From the NCBI GenBank assembly GCA_018334755.1, contig JAGXLI010000015.1, positions 1 to 35,930 of the forward strand: 35,930 nt of DNA, written 5' to 3'. Below the pieces are notes generated by a model. That model made no database searches, had not been told where the DNA came from, and saw only the letters and a list, made by a program, of their open reading frames with translations. This document shows positions 24,488 to 32,422 of the stretch, piece after piece. This stretch comes from Thermoplasmatota archaeon. Its GTDB lineage: Archaea; Thermoplasmatota; Thermoplasmata; Halarchaeoplasmatales; Halarchaeoplasmataceae. Position numbers and translations under genes: made by a program. Position 1 is the stretch's first letter. Each line of letters begins with the position of its first letter.

Positions 24488-25645
24488 TCAGCTTATCCTT
24501 TCCTTTTTTATCTGGATAGCGCTTTCATAAACTTCCTCTAATTTCTTTCCACATTCTAAATTATCGAGAGGTGTATCCTTTATGAAATTATTATTTATCT
24601 CTTTCTCGGATCGCAATACCTTGAGAGTTTTCTCAGCACAATCTTTAGGATCCTCTTGGAAGAGTAATCCGTTGTTCCCCTGATTTATTATATTCGGGAT
24701 CACCCCGTGATCCAATCCAATCACCGGTGTACCGGTCGCTAGAGCCTCCAGCATCACCAGCCCTAAAGTTTCAAAGGTCGATGCGATAAGAAAAGCATCG
24801 GCAGCACCGTAGTAATTTGGTAGTTCCTTTTCGGGAACAAAACCGGTGAAGGTAATTATATCATTCAAACCTTTCTCGGCAGCGAGGGATTCATAGTAGG
24901 ATTTTGCTGGCCCATCGCCGACGACGAAAAGCCTCACGTCCGGTCTTTCTTTTTTTATGTAGGGAAGGGCATCGATGATCAGCTCTAGATTTTTTTCTCT
25001 AGCTATTCTGCCCACGTGGAGAAGCATAGTTTCGTCTTCTAGATCCCATTTTTTTCGGATGGAACTCCCGTCAACGTCCTTGTTGTATCGACTCCTATCG
25101 ATCGGCGGAGCAACAACGGTGGAGTTATGCATGTTCGAGCATTTTCCTTTTAAATCGTTCAAAGTCTTTTCGCTCGGAGCGATGACCGTGTCGCTCCTTC
25201 TCAATAGATATCGTAAATATATCCAAGCTAACCGCTCCAATAGATTATCGGATAAATGCACCGGGGAATAATGTAGAGCGTCAGTAACCCAGGTGTGAAA
25301 GTTGAATACGCAGGGTAATTCTAAAAATTTTGAGGCTACCATGGCTCTTACAGCCATAAAGCCCATACCATGGTTATGAATAACGTCGATATTTTTTTCC
25401 AAAAGTAGTTCTTGAGTTCTCCCAGTAGGATAGATAGCCATCCTATAATCGGGATATGGTCTAAATTTTTTAGATTTGAAAAAGAAAACGTTGTCATCTT
25501 TTTTGGAAACTTTATTCTCTTTTCCGGGGGCAAAAACGTAGACTTGATGCCCTAATTTTTCTAGACTTTTTCTGAACTGTATGATAGAATTGACGACGCC
25601 ATCTTTCGTGGGCAGCCATGTATCAGTAACCATCGCGATATTCAT
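24488..25645 (-). CDS. Glycosyltransferase family 4 protein
   Basis: This 385-residue GT-B fold protein has the N-terminal MVTDTWLPTKDGVVNSI, NHGMGFMAVRAM, the start of the C-terminal domain LLHVGRIAREKNLELIIDAL and VVGDGPAKSYYESLA. The family motif is ASTFETLGLVMLEALATGTPVIG, with the catalytic E-x7-E. It transfers a sugar from a nucleotide donor, probably to a lipid or glycan on the cytoplasmic side. It is intact, although neighbouring glycan genes are broken. It is slightly richer in A/T than the housekeeping genes around it. Confidence 0.93.
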   Translation of the reverse strand: MNIAMVTDTWLPTKDGVVNSIIQFRKSLEKLGHQVYVFAPGKENKVSKKDDNVFFFKSKKFRPYPDYRMAIYPTGRTQELLLEKNIDVIHNHGMGFMAVRAMVASKFLELPCVFNFHTWVTDALHYSPVHLSDNLLERLAWIYLRYLLRRSDTVIAPSEKTLNDLKGKCSNMHNSTVVAPPIDRSRYNKDVDGSSIRKKWDLEDETMLLHVGRIAREKNLELIIDALPYIKKERPDVRLFVVGDGPAKSYYESLAAEKGLNDIITFTGFVPEKELPNYYGAADAFLIASTFETLGLVMLEALATGTPVIGLDHGVIPNIINQGNNGLLFQEDPKDCAEKTLKVLRSEKEINNNFIKDTPLDNLECGKKLEEVYESAIQIKKERIS

Positions 25646-25934
25646 CTTCGAACTCCAGGTAGTAAAAATATTGGGGGAGTGATCTTCCCGGGCTGTGGAT
25701 TTAAGGGCGGATCATTTTTCATAGACTTTTAAAAGGTTTATATATATAAAGATGTTGGATGATTGTGTAAAGCCTATCAGTTAATCGGCACAGGGAAATC
25801 AAAAGGGATGCCCAACTCGAATAACCCACTCGCAGGATGAACCGCTATCTTTTTCATCTTTACGCGGCAAATTTTTAAGGGTGAGTTTTACATTAAGCTT
25901 CTCGAGAAAAGAGAGCGAAAGAAAAGGAGAAACG
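25646..25934. other. 289-nt spacer between GT4 and sulfotransferase genes
   Basis: No coding signal is seen. TTTATATATATAAAG around 25737-25751 is a strong TATA-like element with no gene directly after it. AAGGAGA at 25924-25930 is the ribosome-binding site of the sulfotransferase gene. The remaining sequence shows no repeat or hairpin that I can support. Confidence 0.4.
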
Positions 25935-26534
25935 ATGATGGCCGGAAAAAATCATAAAGTTTTCTGCGTAGGTCTATCTAAGACAGGCACCACTAGTCTT
26001 ACTAAAGCTCTCAAAATATTGGGTTATAAGGCAAATCATTTTCCTATGAGGCTGTTGGAATATAATGAAGAGGGTTTAGGATTAGACTTTTCAGGAGCCG
26101 ATAAGTATGACGCCCTCTCCGATCTACCTGTTGTGAGATTTTACAAAGAATTGGATAGAACCTTCCCTGAATCCAAGTTCATACTCACCACGAGAGAGTT
26201 GGAGGAATGGTTGGATTCCTGCAGCCGTCATTTTTGGCCTGGACAGATACTCAAAGGGGACTTCTGGTTCAATCGCCTTCACGAGGAGATTTATGGAGCT
26301 ATTGATTACGACGAGGAAAAATTTAGAAAGGCTTACAAAGAACATAAAGAAGATGTTATCTCGTATTTCTCGGGAAGAGAGGACGACCTTTTGATCATGG
26401 ATATAACCGACGGAGAAGGTTGGGAAAAGTTATGTCCCTTCCTGGGAGAACCGATACCGGATAGAGACCTTCCAGAGGAAGATTGTTTCTACAGTCAAAT
26501 ATTCAAAGCTATTAACATACAGCGCTTTAGATGA
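25935..26534 (+). CDS. Sulfotransferase-like P-loop protein
   Basis: The ORF track starts at 25881, but the ATGATG at 25935 is preceded by AAGGAGA and gives about 199 residues. The N-terminal KVFCVGLSKTGTTSLTKALKILG is the PAPS 5'-phosphosulfate-binding loop. FPESKFILTTRELEEWLDS matches the 3'-phosphate region of the sulfotransferase_4-type family. It could sulfate a glycan or lipid; the adjacent glycan genes support that only as context. It is soluble, with no membrane segment. Confidence 0.8.
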   Translation: MMAGKNHKVFCVGLSKTGTTSLTKALKILGYKANHFPMRLLEYNEEGLGLDFSGADKYDALSDLPVVRFYKELDRTFPESKFILTTRELEEWLDSCSRHFWPGQILKGDFWFNRLHEEIYGAIDYDEEKFRKAYKEHKEDVISYFSGREDDLLIMDITDGEGWEKLCPFLGEPIPDRDLPEEDCFYSQIFKAINIQRFR

Positions 26535-26646
26535 TGTGAGAGGGAAAATAGTAGAGAGTCTACTCAGGATATTTTATTCATCGAGCTATTAAAAACTAAT
26601 CGATTACTCATCATTAAATAACTCTTCTTTAATTATGACCTAGGTC

Positions 26647-27582
26647 ATGAAAAAGAAGAGAAAAGACAGGATAAAAACGATCGTAAAAATAATAGTAAGT
26701 GTCTCCCTGATATCCTACGTTATTTATTCTGCCGGCCCCTAAAAGATATGGAACGAGATAAAAAATATAAATCTATTATTTTTTCTCATCGTAATAGTCA
26801 TCACGATCCTTAAAGTAGGTATAAGTGCAAAAAAATGGCAGATTTTATTAAAAGCAAAAAGTGAGATCAAAGATTCCCTTCACGTCTAGAAGATATATTA
26901 CATCGGGACTTTTTTCAACCTATTTCTACCTACGAACGTGGGAGGCGACATCGTAAAAGCTCATAAGATGTCAAAGGTAACTAAAAAATCGATAGAAGCC
27001 TATTCCTCAGTCTTCATGGAGAGGTTTACCGGGCTTATAGCTATCTTGAGTCTAGCTATCGCGGCTTCAACACTGTATTTCAGTGAACTACCGATCGACA
27101 TAATCTCTACAATATATGTCGTCTTCCTAACGCTGATAGTCCTCTCTTTCATAATGAGTTTGAATAAAAGATTGTTTAAAAATTTCAATCCGTTCTCTAT
27201 AAGAGAGAAGCTGCTCAAGCTTTACAGCTCGATAAGCCTTTACACCAAGAAGAAAAGAACGCTAGGACACGCTCTGCTTGTTTCCTTTGCATTCCACACG
27301 ATACTAATCCTCACGAACTATATCCTAGCTCTTTCTATCGGAATAAACGTGCCCATACAATACTTCTTCATATTCATCCCTATCACAGCTGTCTTACTTT
27401 TCTTACCTATCTCGATCAGAGGGTTTGGAGTCAGAGAAGTCCTGTACGTCTATTTCTTCACCCAGGTAGGCGCTACAACTGCACAAGCGGTATCGTTATC
27501 ATTTCTAGTACAGCTATTCGGGATCGTCAGCTCCCTAATAGGCGGTTTTGTTTACCTATCCTCCCAAACCAAAAATATCTAG
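26647..27582 (+). pseudogene. AglD/UPF0104-like membrane protein with two in-frame stops
   Basis: From the ATG at 26647 one continuous frame runs to 27582, broken by TAA at 26740 and TAG at 26887. Joined, it is about 310 residues with multiple membrane helices. FFNLFLPTNVGGDIVKAHKM and the later ERFTGLIAI and PISIRGFGVREV are typical of the lysylphosphatidylglycerol-synthase-TM/UPF0104 family, which includes the haloarchaeal N-glycosylation protein AglD. The ORF track lists only the last part. No frameshift is needed, so the damage is recent. Confidence 0.8.
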
Positions 27583-27585
27583 AAG

Positions 27586-27678
27586 TCAAAGCGTTTCCAT
27601 CTCGAACCAGGGGACATCGTTCAGAGCCAAGTGTTTAGGCAGATAGGAATGGCCGTAAAATCTGTTTTCGAGAGCCTT
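27586..27678 (-). pseudogene. C-terminal remnant of an unknown protein
   Basis: A 30-codon tail on the minus strand reads KALENRFYGHSY, then LPKHLALNDVPWFEMETL, and stops at 27586. Its composition looks like genuine protein sequence rather than a shadow frame. It is cut off on its 5' side by a stop at 27681, right beside the start of the right-hand repeat copy. It is probably the end of a gene truncated by the rearrangement. The family is not recognised. Confidence 0.4.
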
Positions 27679-27683
27679 TCAAA

Positions 27684-28561
27684 AGAGCTTTCAGTCCGTG
27701 GCTTGAGCCGCCTCTAGAAACGGATACCTGGGCACCATTGTATTCTTCCGCCCACGCCTTAGCTAGAGGTAGAACAGTACTGGAACCGGTCTGATTCAAC
27801 TATTTATCATCGCTTCCGGTACATCTAGACATCACCAGGGTTCCCGCGATCAGCAAACCGAAAACGGCCACGACCGTTAGCTTCTTTTTCCATCTCATTC
27901 TCATCGGGATACTAAGAAAAAACTATCGTATATATTTTATCTGTATATTTTATATGCTACTATATCCTCTATATACTCATATATAGAAGGTGATTTTGTG
28001 AAAAAAGGACAAAAACATTATTAGGGAGAACCTGGTTATGTTTTAATATGCATAAACGTTTAACCCGATTATCGGTCCACCTGGTCATTGTAGTCCTTTC
28101 CGTCTTTTTGATTCTGTCAGCCATACCATTTCCCTCTCAGCTTGCTTCTGGGGAAGAGATCGATTGGAATACCTACGAGGAAGGAACAGACAAAGCCCAA
28201 AGAGATAACAAACCGATATTGATAGATTTCATGACAGATTGGTGTGGTGCCTGTGAAAAGATGGAAAACGACACTTACACTGATCCACGGGTCCAAGAAA
28301 GAACGGATGACATCGTTTTTATAGAAGTCAATGCGGAAGAACGGGGTGATCTCGCCTCGGAATATGAGATAAGTTCAGTACCGACACTTGTTTTCGAGAG
28401 CCCCGACCGAGAGGAGATCGATAGAGAGGTGGGTTTCCTCAGCGCATCAGAGCTGGTCGAAGAATTAGACGCTCTGAGTGATGAATTTGGAGGAGGACAG
28501 GATGAAAAGAGCAGTAATGAAAATCTGGACCAAGGCGTGGACGAGGAGACTCCCCTTTGGA
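27684..28561. repeat. Right copy of ~870-bp direct repeat
   Basis: This is the second copy of the segment at 21560-22432, same orientation, about 6.1 kb away. Here the thioredoxin gene is complete and continues into its natural downstream gene, while pstS is only a fragment. The promoter part is unchanged from the left copy as far as I can read, while the coding flanks differ at many positions. Confidence 0.9.
27696..27904 (-). pseudogene. pstS 5' fragment
   Basis: The first ~70 codons of pstS are repeated. Relative to the intact gene, the lipobox Gly codon is changed (SGC to SRC, TCTGGATGT to TCTAGATGT) and Gln has become TAG near DDNQLN. The rest of the gene is absent. It is a non-functional by-product of the duplication. 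Confidence 0.88.
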
Positions 28562-28656
28562 AGGATATGATCTTCCTAAATGTTGTTATCTCGACTATCG
28601 TTGCGGTGGCTATAATCCTGGTCCTTAAACGCAGAGGAGAAGATGAGGAAACTTGA
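28048..28656 (+). CDS. Membrane-anchored thioredoxin-like protein, copy 2 (complete)
   Basis: This 202-residue protein has an N-terminal hydrophobic signal/anchor, an outer thioredoxin domain with DWCGACEKM and SSVPTLV, an acidic linker, and a C-terminal membrane helix (VVISTIVAVAIILVL) ending in a charged tail. An extra A in the upstream GTG frame causes an early stop, so translation must begin at the ATG at 28048, which lacks a clear ribosome-binding site. It lies 56 nt upstream of the thioredoxin-CcdA fusion, and both probably form one thiol-disulfide pathway outside the membrane. Confidence 0.85.
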   Translation: MHKRLTRLSVHLVIVVLSVFLILSAIPFPSQLASGEEIDWNTYEEGTDKAQRDNKPILIDFMTDWCGACEKMENDTYTDPRVQERTDDIVFIEVNAEERGDLASEYEISSVPTLVFESPDREEIDREVGFLSASELVEELDALSDEFGGGQDEKSSNENLDQGVDEETPLWKDMIFLNVVISTIVAVAIILVLKRRGEDEET

Positions 28657-28712
28657 AAGCCCTATTCCCCTGGTATCCGTTTCCTCAGTAGTCATCGATT
28701 CAGCCTGATCAC

Positions 28713-29972
28713 GTGATGAAGATGAAAAAATATCTGAAGTCCTTTAGAAGAAGATCGCTGCTTATCCTAGTTCTGATACTCATCTTTCTCTCATTTTCTG
28801 TTCCAAGCTCAAAAGCATTTAAAACAGCTCCAGATTTTACAGTAGAAACTTCTGCCGGGGAAGAATTCACCCTCTCTGAGCAGGATGATCCCATTATCAT
28901 AGAATTCATGAGTCCTTTATGCATAGAATGCAAGGAGATGGAGGATAGGCTTCAAAATCTTCATCCAAACTACAAGGAAGATCTCATCTTTTTGAGTATA
29001 GATATAAGTGATCCTTCACCGGAAGAACTACTGGAATTGAAAAAAGAAAGAGACATCCCTTGGGATCTCGCTAGTGGAGATGCAGAAATGTTCTCCGAAT
29101 ATCAAGGTACTTCCGTACCTAAGCTGGTGATAATCGATTCAGAAGGTTATCTCACCTTTGAAGAAAACGGACTCGTCGAACAGGACAAGATAAAAGAAGA
29201 GATGGAAGATGTTATCGAGGGGACGGCCGAACGACAGGGTTTGAAGGAATACAGTATATATGGGATAGCTATTTTAGGCGGTATAACCTCATTCTTTTCG
29301 CCCTGTTCATTCCCGCTTTTACCGTCCTATATAGCTTATTATATCCGGCCTGAGGGAGGTACGAACAGAGAAAGGAAAAAGAAGGAGAGAAAGGGTAAAG
29401 AGGCACTAGAGGGAATAAAGATGGGTCTTAAAACCTCACTGGGTATAGTCATCGTTTTTGGCATCGTAGGCATCTTCGTCATAAGTGGAGGTCGATGGGT
29501 CAATGAATATATTCCTTATCTTCAACTCTTAGTCGGAGGAATAATAGCGTTACTCGGTATTTTGCTTCTGATCGATATTGAGATAAATCCCTACATCGAC
29601 TTTCTAAAGATGAAATTGAAGAAAGCTTTACCCTCTAAAACAGATAACAAAAGAGAAAAAGAGGATGGCTCTACGGATCCCTTCTATTATGGGTTGGGTT
29701 ACGGAGCTAGCTCAGTGGGATGTACCGCTCCTGTATTTGCCGCTGTTCTATTGGCTTCCTGGCTCTCTAACGGAGTAGTTGGAGCTTTCACCATACTATT
29801 CCTTTATCTGATAACCATGGTCATTTTGATGGTGAGCCTCTCGATCCTTATCGTTTACATGAAGAAAGAGATCACTAAAGAGCTGAACAAAGTGATCAGG
29901 CCCCTGAATTATATCTCTGGGGCTGTTCTTTTGATCGGTGGAATCTATCTGATCTATACATTTCACTTTTAG
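28713..29972 (+). CDS. Thioredoxin-like/CcdA (DsbD-like) fusion
   Basis: This 419-residue protein has a signal segment (LLILVLILIFLSFSV) and an outer thioredoxin-like domain (about 37-170) with the active-site pair in PLCIECKEM and TSVPKLV. A CcdA-type membrane domain (about 185-419) follows with about six helices. The two membrane cysteines lie in FFSPCSFPLLPSY and SSVGCTAPVF. CcdA/DsbD proteins carry reducing power from cytoplasmic thioredoxin to outer thiol proteins; here the receiving domain is attached. The upstream thioredoxin-like protein is a likely further acceptor. Start is GTG at 28713 or ATG at 28716. Confidence 0.92.
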   Translation: MMKMKKYLKSFRRRSLLILVLILIFLSFSVPSSKAFKTAPDFTVETSAGEEFTLSEQDDPIIIEFMSPLCIECKEMEDRLQNLHPNYKEDLIFLSIDISDPSPEELLELKKERDIPWDLASGDAEMFSEYQGTSVPKLVIIDSEGYLTFEENGLVEQDKIKEEMEDVIEGTAERQGLKEYSIYGIAILGGITSFFSPCSFPLLPSYIAYYIRPEGGTNRERKKKERKGKEALEGIKMGLKTSLGIVIVFGIVGIFVISGGRWVNEYIPYLQLLVGGIIALLGILLLIDIEINPYIDFLKMKLKKALPSKTDNKREKEDGSTDPFYYGLGYGASSVGCTAPVFAAVLLASWLSNGVVGAFTILFLYLITMVILMVSLSILIVYMKKEITKELNKVIRPLNYISGAVLLIGGIYLIYTFHF

Positions 29973-30049
29973 GAACATATGTTTAGATCCAATTTTAAAA
30001 AAGGAAAAATAAAAAGAAAAGGTTTGTAGGGTATTGTAGTTTCCTAGTT

Positions 30050-31018
30050 CTATTCAAGCGTCACTGACATGAGTTCAACTTCATAGTAAGAATAGTGCTG
30101 TTGATCTCCTCCTCCTACTTTCAGATAGATCGGAACCGGTAAAGAGGTTGAGAATGTGCCTTCTAACGAGCCACCACCCTCGAATGTCACCGCACTACAA
30201 CTAACATCCCAGGCCGTGAACTCGTAGCCACTTACATTCTCTGTGGTTTTCTCTACGGAATACGAATAAGAGCCAGGACCGGTAGAAACGGAGGCCTCTC
30301 CTTCCGAGAATTGTGTATCTTCCGCAAAAGGTCTGAACCATGTCCAAGCCCAACCGTACATGCCGTGGAGTACCCAGTTGTCATATTGATGGGATTCTCC
30401 CTCAGTATAGGGAGAATAATATGCCTCCTGGTTCTGTTGTTTTTCCTTCATCTCTTCGGTCAGATGATAGCTCCACATACCTTCATTTCCATCTGAATCC
30501 TCGTAGTCCATCCGGGAGTATATCCCAAAATAGGGACTTGCATCGGAGGAGTCGTACTCGTCTACGGGGATGTATACCGTAACTTCTGCCCAATCAGGAT
30601 GGTCTAACCCTTCATCGTCCTGAAGTACCTCGATATGGTGTTCTAACTTGTAACAGTTCAGAGTTTGATCTATTTTTTCTGATTGCCCTGTAGTCGGATC
30701 TATCTTTTCCACAGGCATGTTTGCTTCTTCTTTACCTAGAACCGTTACCTGGACTTCGAATCTCTTTATAGTACCATTTTCGTTATAGGTTTCCTCAAAA
30801 GTATATTCTTTCAATTCTCCTGAGTCTCCCTCTGCCGGTTCTACAGTCCCTTCGAATTCATAAGCATTCCAAGTAGATCCATCTTCCTCCCCGTCATTAC
30901 TGCCATCACCTGAATCATTGATACAGCCGCTCAGCGATGTCAACAGTATGATTGAAACTGCTATTACTACTACAATACGGACTTTCTTGAGGTTGTTTGG
31001 TTTTTCGATATTATTCAC
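30050..31018 (-). CDS. Secreted acidic lipoprotein of unknown function
   Basis: This 322-residue protein has a basic start, hydrophobic segment and lipobox LSGC, followed by an Asp/Glu/Gly linker (GDGSNDGEEDGS). A mature domain rich in Tyr, Trp and beta-type segments follows (NWVLHGMYGWAWTWF, YSYYEVELMSVTLE). It is probably lipid-anchored on the outer surface. No family is recognised. It is convergent with the thioredoxin-CcdA gene and a separate transcription unit. Confidence 0.75.
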   Translation of the reverse strand: MNNIEKPNNLKKVRIVVVIAVSIILLTSLSGCINDSGDGSNDGEEDGSTWNAYEFEGTVEPAEGDSGELKEYTFEETYNENGTIKRFEVQVTVLGKEEANMPVEKIDPTTGQSEKIDQTLNCYKLEHHIEVLQDDEGLDHPDWAEVTVYIPVDEYDSSDASPYFGIYSRMDYEDSDGNEGMWSYHLTEEMKEKQQNQEAYYSPYTEGESHQYDNWVLHGMYGWAWTWFRPFAEDTQFSEGEASVSTGPGSYSYSVEKTTENVSGYEFTAWDVSCSAVTFEGGGSLEGTFSTSLPVPIYLKVGGGDQQHYSYYEVELMSVTLE

Positions 31019-31443
31019 CAGATGGTTATTTATCCTCTAGTATTTAACGATTATCCAATCTCGTCTGAAGTCAGGTCAAGTCAGGTCTTCTCTTTTTAAT
31101 GTTGTCAAGGCAGATTATAGATGTGAGATTCACAGCACTTAAGACATATTCTACTCACGAAGTCTTAATCATTCTAGCTTTTTACTCACTGCATCGTCTG
31201 ACGTATCGGCGGTTTATCACGTCGATCACAGGGATCTGTCTGACAGAGATAAAACGGATATTTTTATGTCATCATAAAAGGAGAATCATAGATTTACTAT
31301 CTATTAAAAATTAAAATTTACTTCATCCAGAAATTTATATTTCCAATTAAAACACTGATTTCTTTTGACTCTTAGAGAAAGATTTTCGAAGAAAGATAAG
31401 TTATGATAAAACATAAATAGTATGACAAATGATAATTATCTCC
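31019..31443. other. 425-nt region without a supported gene
   Basis: It contains a tandem decamer AAGTCAGGTC twice without a gap (31068-31087), a small palindrome CTGTC-T-GACAG near 31239, and AT-rich sequence before the next gene. The ORF track lists 31099-31314 (71 codons, HEVLIILAFYSLHRLTYRR). It is rich in Ile/Arg, unlike the acidic genes around it, and has no recognisable domain. It may be an old transposase remnant or chance. Confidence 0.4.
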
Positions 31444-31725
31444 ATGAAAGGCAAAGAAGACCTTGAAAGATATATAAATCTGATCAATCAAGGCGATTTC
31501 GACGACTGGGCTAAAGGAAATAGATCTCTAGCAGACCTCGTAAGAGAGCACCATTTTCTTGCTTGTTTGTACAAATCCAAGATAGAAAACGCAATCCACG
31601 AACACTCGCCTCACGAATTCTTAGAGATCTTTGAAGAAGAAAGACCAGATATCGACTTTGGCGAGGAAAAAAAGGTAGAACAGAGGATCAAGAGAGAGAT
31701 GAATGAGATCGAAAATGCTTTATAG
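31444..31725 (+). CDS. Small acidic hypothetical protein
   Basis: This protein has about 93 residues from the ATG at 31444 (98 from 31429). It is helical and charged, with Glu-rich segments (EIFEEERPDIDFGEEKKVEQR) and a single Cys. No domain is recognised. TATA-like ATAAAACATAAATAG lies 25-40 nt before the two possible starts, fitting a leaderless mRNA. The DUF3892-like gene follows 26 nt later, so the two may be co-transcribed. Confidence 0.55.
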   Translation: MKGKEDLERYINLINQGDFDDWAKGNRSLADLVREHHFLACLYKSKIENAIHEHSPHEFLEIFEEERPDIDFGEEKKVEQRIKREMNEIENAL

Positions 31726-31751
31726 GGTATGACAGAAAGAGAAAGACATAC

Positions 31752-32093
31752 ATGCTAGAGGACACGCTAGAGAACATCGATTATTTCGTATCCGCAGTGA
31801 AATACGATATCTCGGATACAAAGATAAAGAGAGTAACGACCCATGAGAAAAAGGATCAATATGGAGTAGGTAACCCGTACGAGGAAGCTAGGGAAGATCT
31901 GGTCGAGAATATCAAAAAAGGCGCCGTTTATTACACCCTGGTAAAAAATTCAGACGGCGAATTCGACTATAATGTCGGGAAGAAGATTGAAATGATCGAA
32001 GTCGACGGCGAGGATTTCTTGCGAACCGACAGTAAAGAGATGAATGAGGACTTTTTAGAGGACTTACAGAAGATAAACAGATTGGACTTCTAA
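31752..32093 (+). CDS. DUF3892-like protein
   Basis: This 113-residue protein begins YFVSAVKYDISDTKIKRV and continues AREDLVENIKKGAVYYTLV, then VDGEDFLRTDSKEMNEDFLEDL. This matches my memory of the DUF3892 pattern (visa-V-y start, G-x-x-yyT, ylrT near the end). The function is not known. It is a small, soluble, acidic protein. Confidence 0.6.
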   Translation: MLEDTLENIDYFVSAVKYDISDTKIKRVTTHEKKDQYGVGNPYEEAREDLVENIKKGAVYYTLVKNSDGEFDYNVGKKIEMIEVDGEDFLRTDSKEMNEDFLEDLQKINRLDF

Positions 32094-32172
32094 AACGGTA
32101 ATAAGGCAACTTTACCGGCTCACCTCTCCCAGACCTTAGATCTAAATATCACTCACGAGTATCGTGATAAAG

Positions 32173-32364
32173 ATGGAAGTGGAAGTAGAAGATGAAGGCA
32201 AAGTCTGCGTTTCCGATAACAGCGACGTTTCCACGCTGCTGGAGAAGCTCGATTATCATCTTGATTCAGTGATCGTACTTTCTGACGATGAACCGGTACC
32301 GTTAGATCATCCATTGAAAGAAGATATGAAACTAAAGATCGTCTCGGTGGTATCCGGCGGTTAA
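32173..32364 (+). CDS. Ubiquitin-like small modifier/sulfur carrier (SAMP/MoaD/ThiS type)
   Basis: This beta-grasp protein of about 63 residues ends in VVSGG. The C-terminal Gly-Gly is the site that is adenylated by an E1-like enzyme and becomes a thiocarboxylate or isopeptide in SAMP, MoaD and ThiS proteins. The middle reads TLLEKLDYHLDSVIVLSDD, then PLDHPLKEDMKLKIV, as expected for the fold. The ATG at 32173 is preceded by GTGAT; a GTG at 32164 is the alternative. It may act in tRNA thiolation, molybdopterin synthesis or protein tagging; no E1-like gene is visible here. Confidence 0.82.
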   Translation: MEVEVEDEGKVCVSDNSDVSTLLEKLDYHLDSVIVLSDDEPVPLDHPLKEDMKLKIVSVVSGG

Positions 32365-32388
32365 CCCTTTTGAACTAGTCTTGGAAAA

Positions 32389-32398
32389 CTTATAAATA
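32389..32398 (+). promoter_or_regulatory. TATA box of the 5S rRNA gene
   Basis: CTTATAAATA lies 34 nt upstream of the first paired base of the 5S rRNA stem. This is a near-consensus archaeal TATA box and gives the gene its own promoter, outside any 16S-23S operon in this window. Confidence 0.7.
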
Positions 32399-32422
32399 GA
32401 ACTTGGCATTAAGAAATTCAAC

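Noticed and set aside
31099-31314. 71-codon ORF as a real gene
   Set aside because: It has no recognisable domain, no clear ribosome-binding site, and a composition (Ile, Arg, His) unlike the acidic genes nearby. It is kept only as a note in the intergenic entry.
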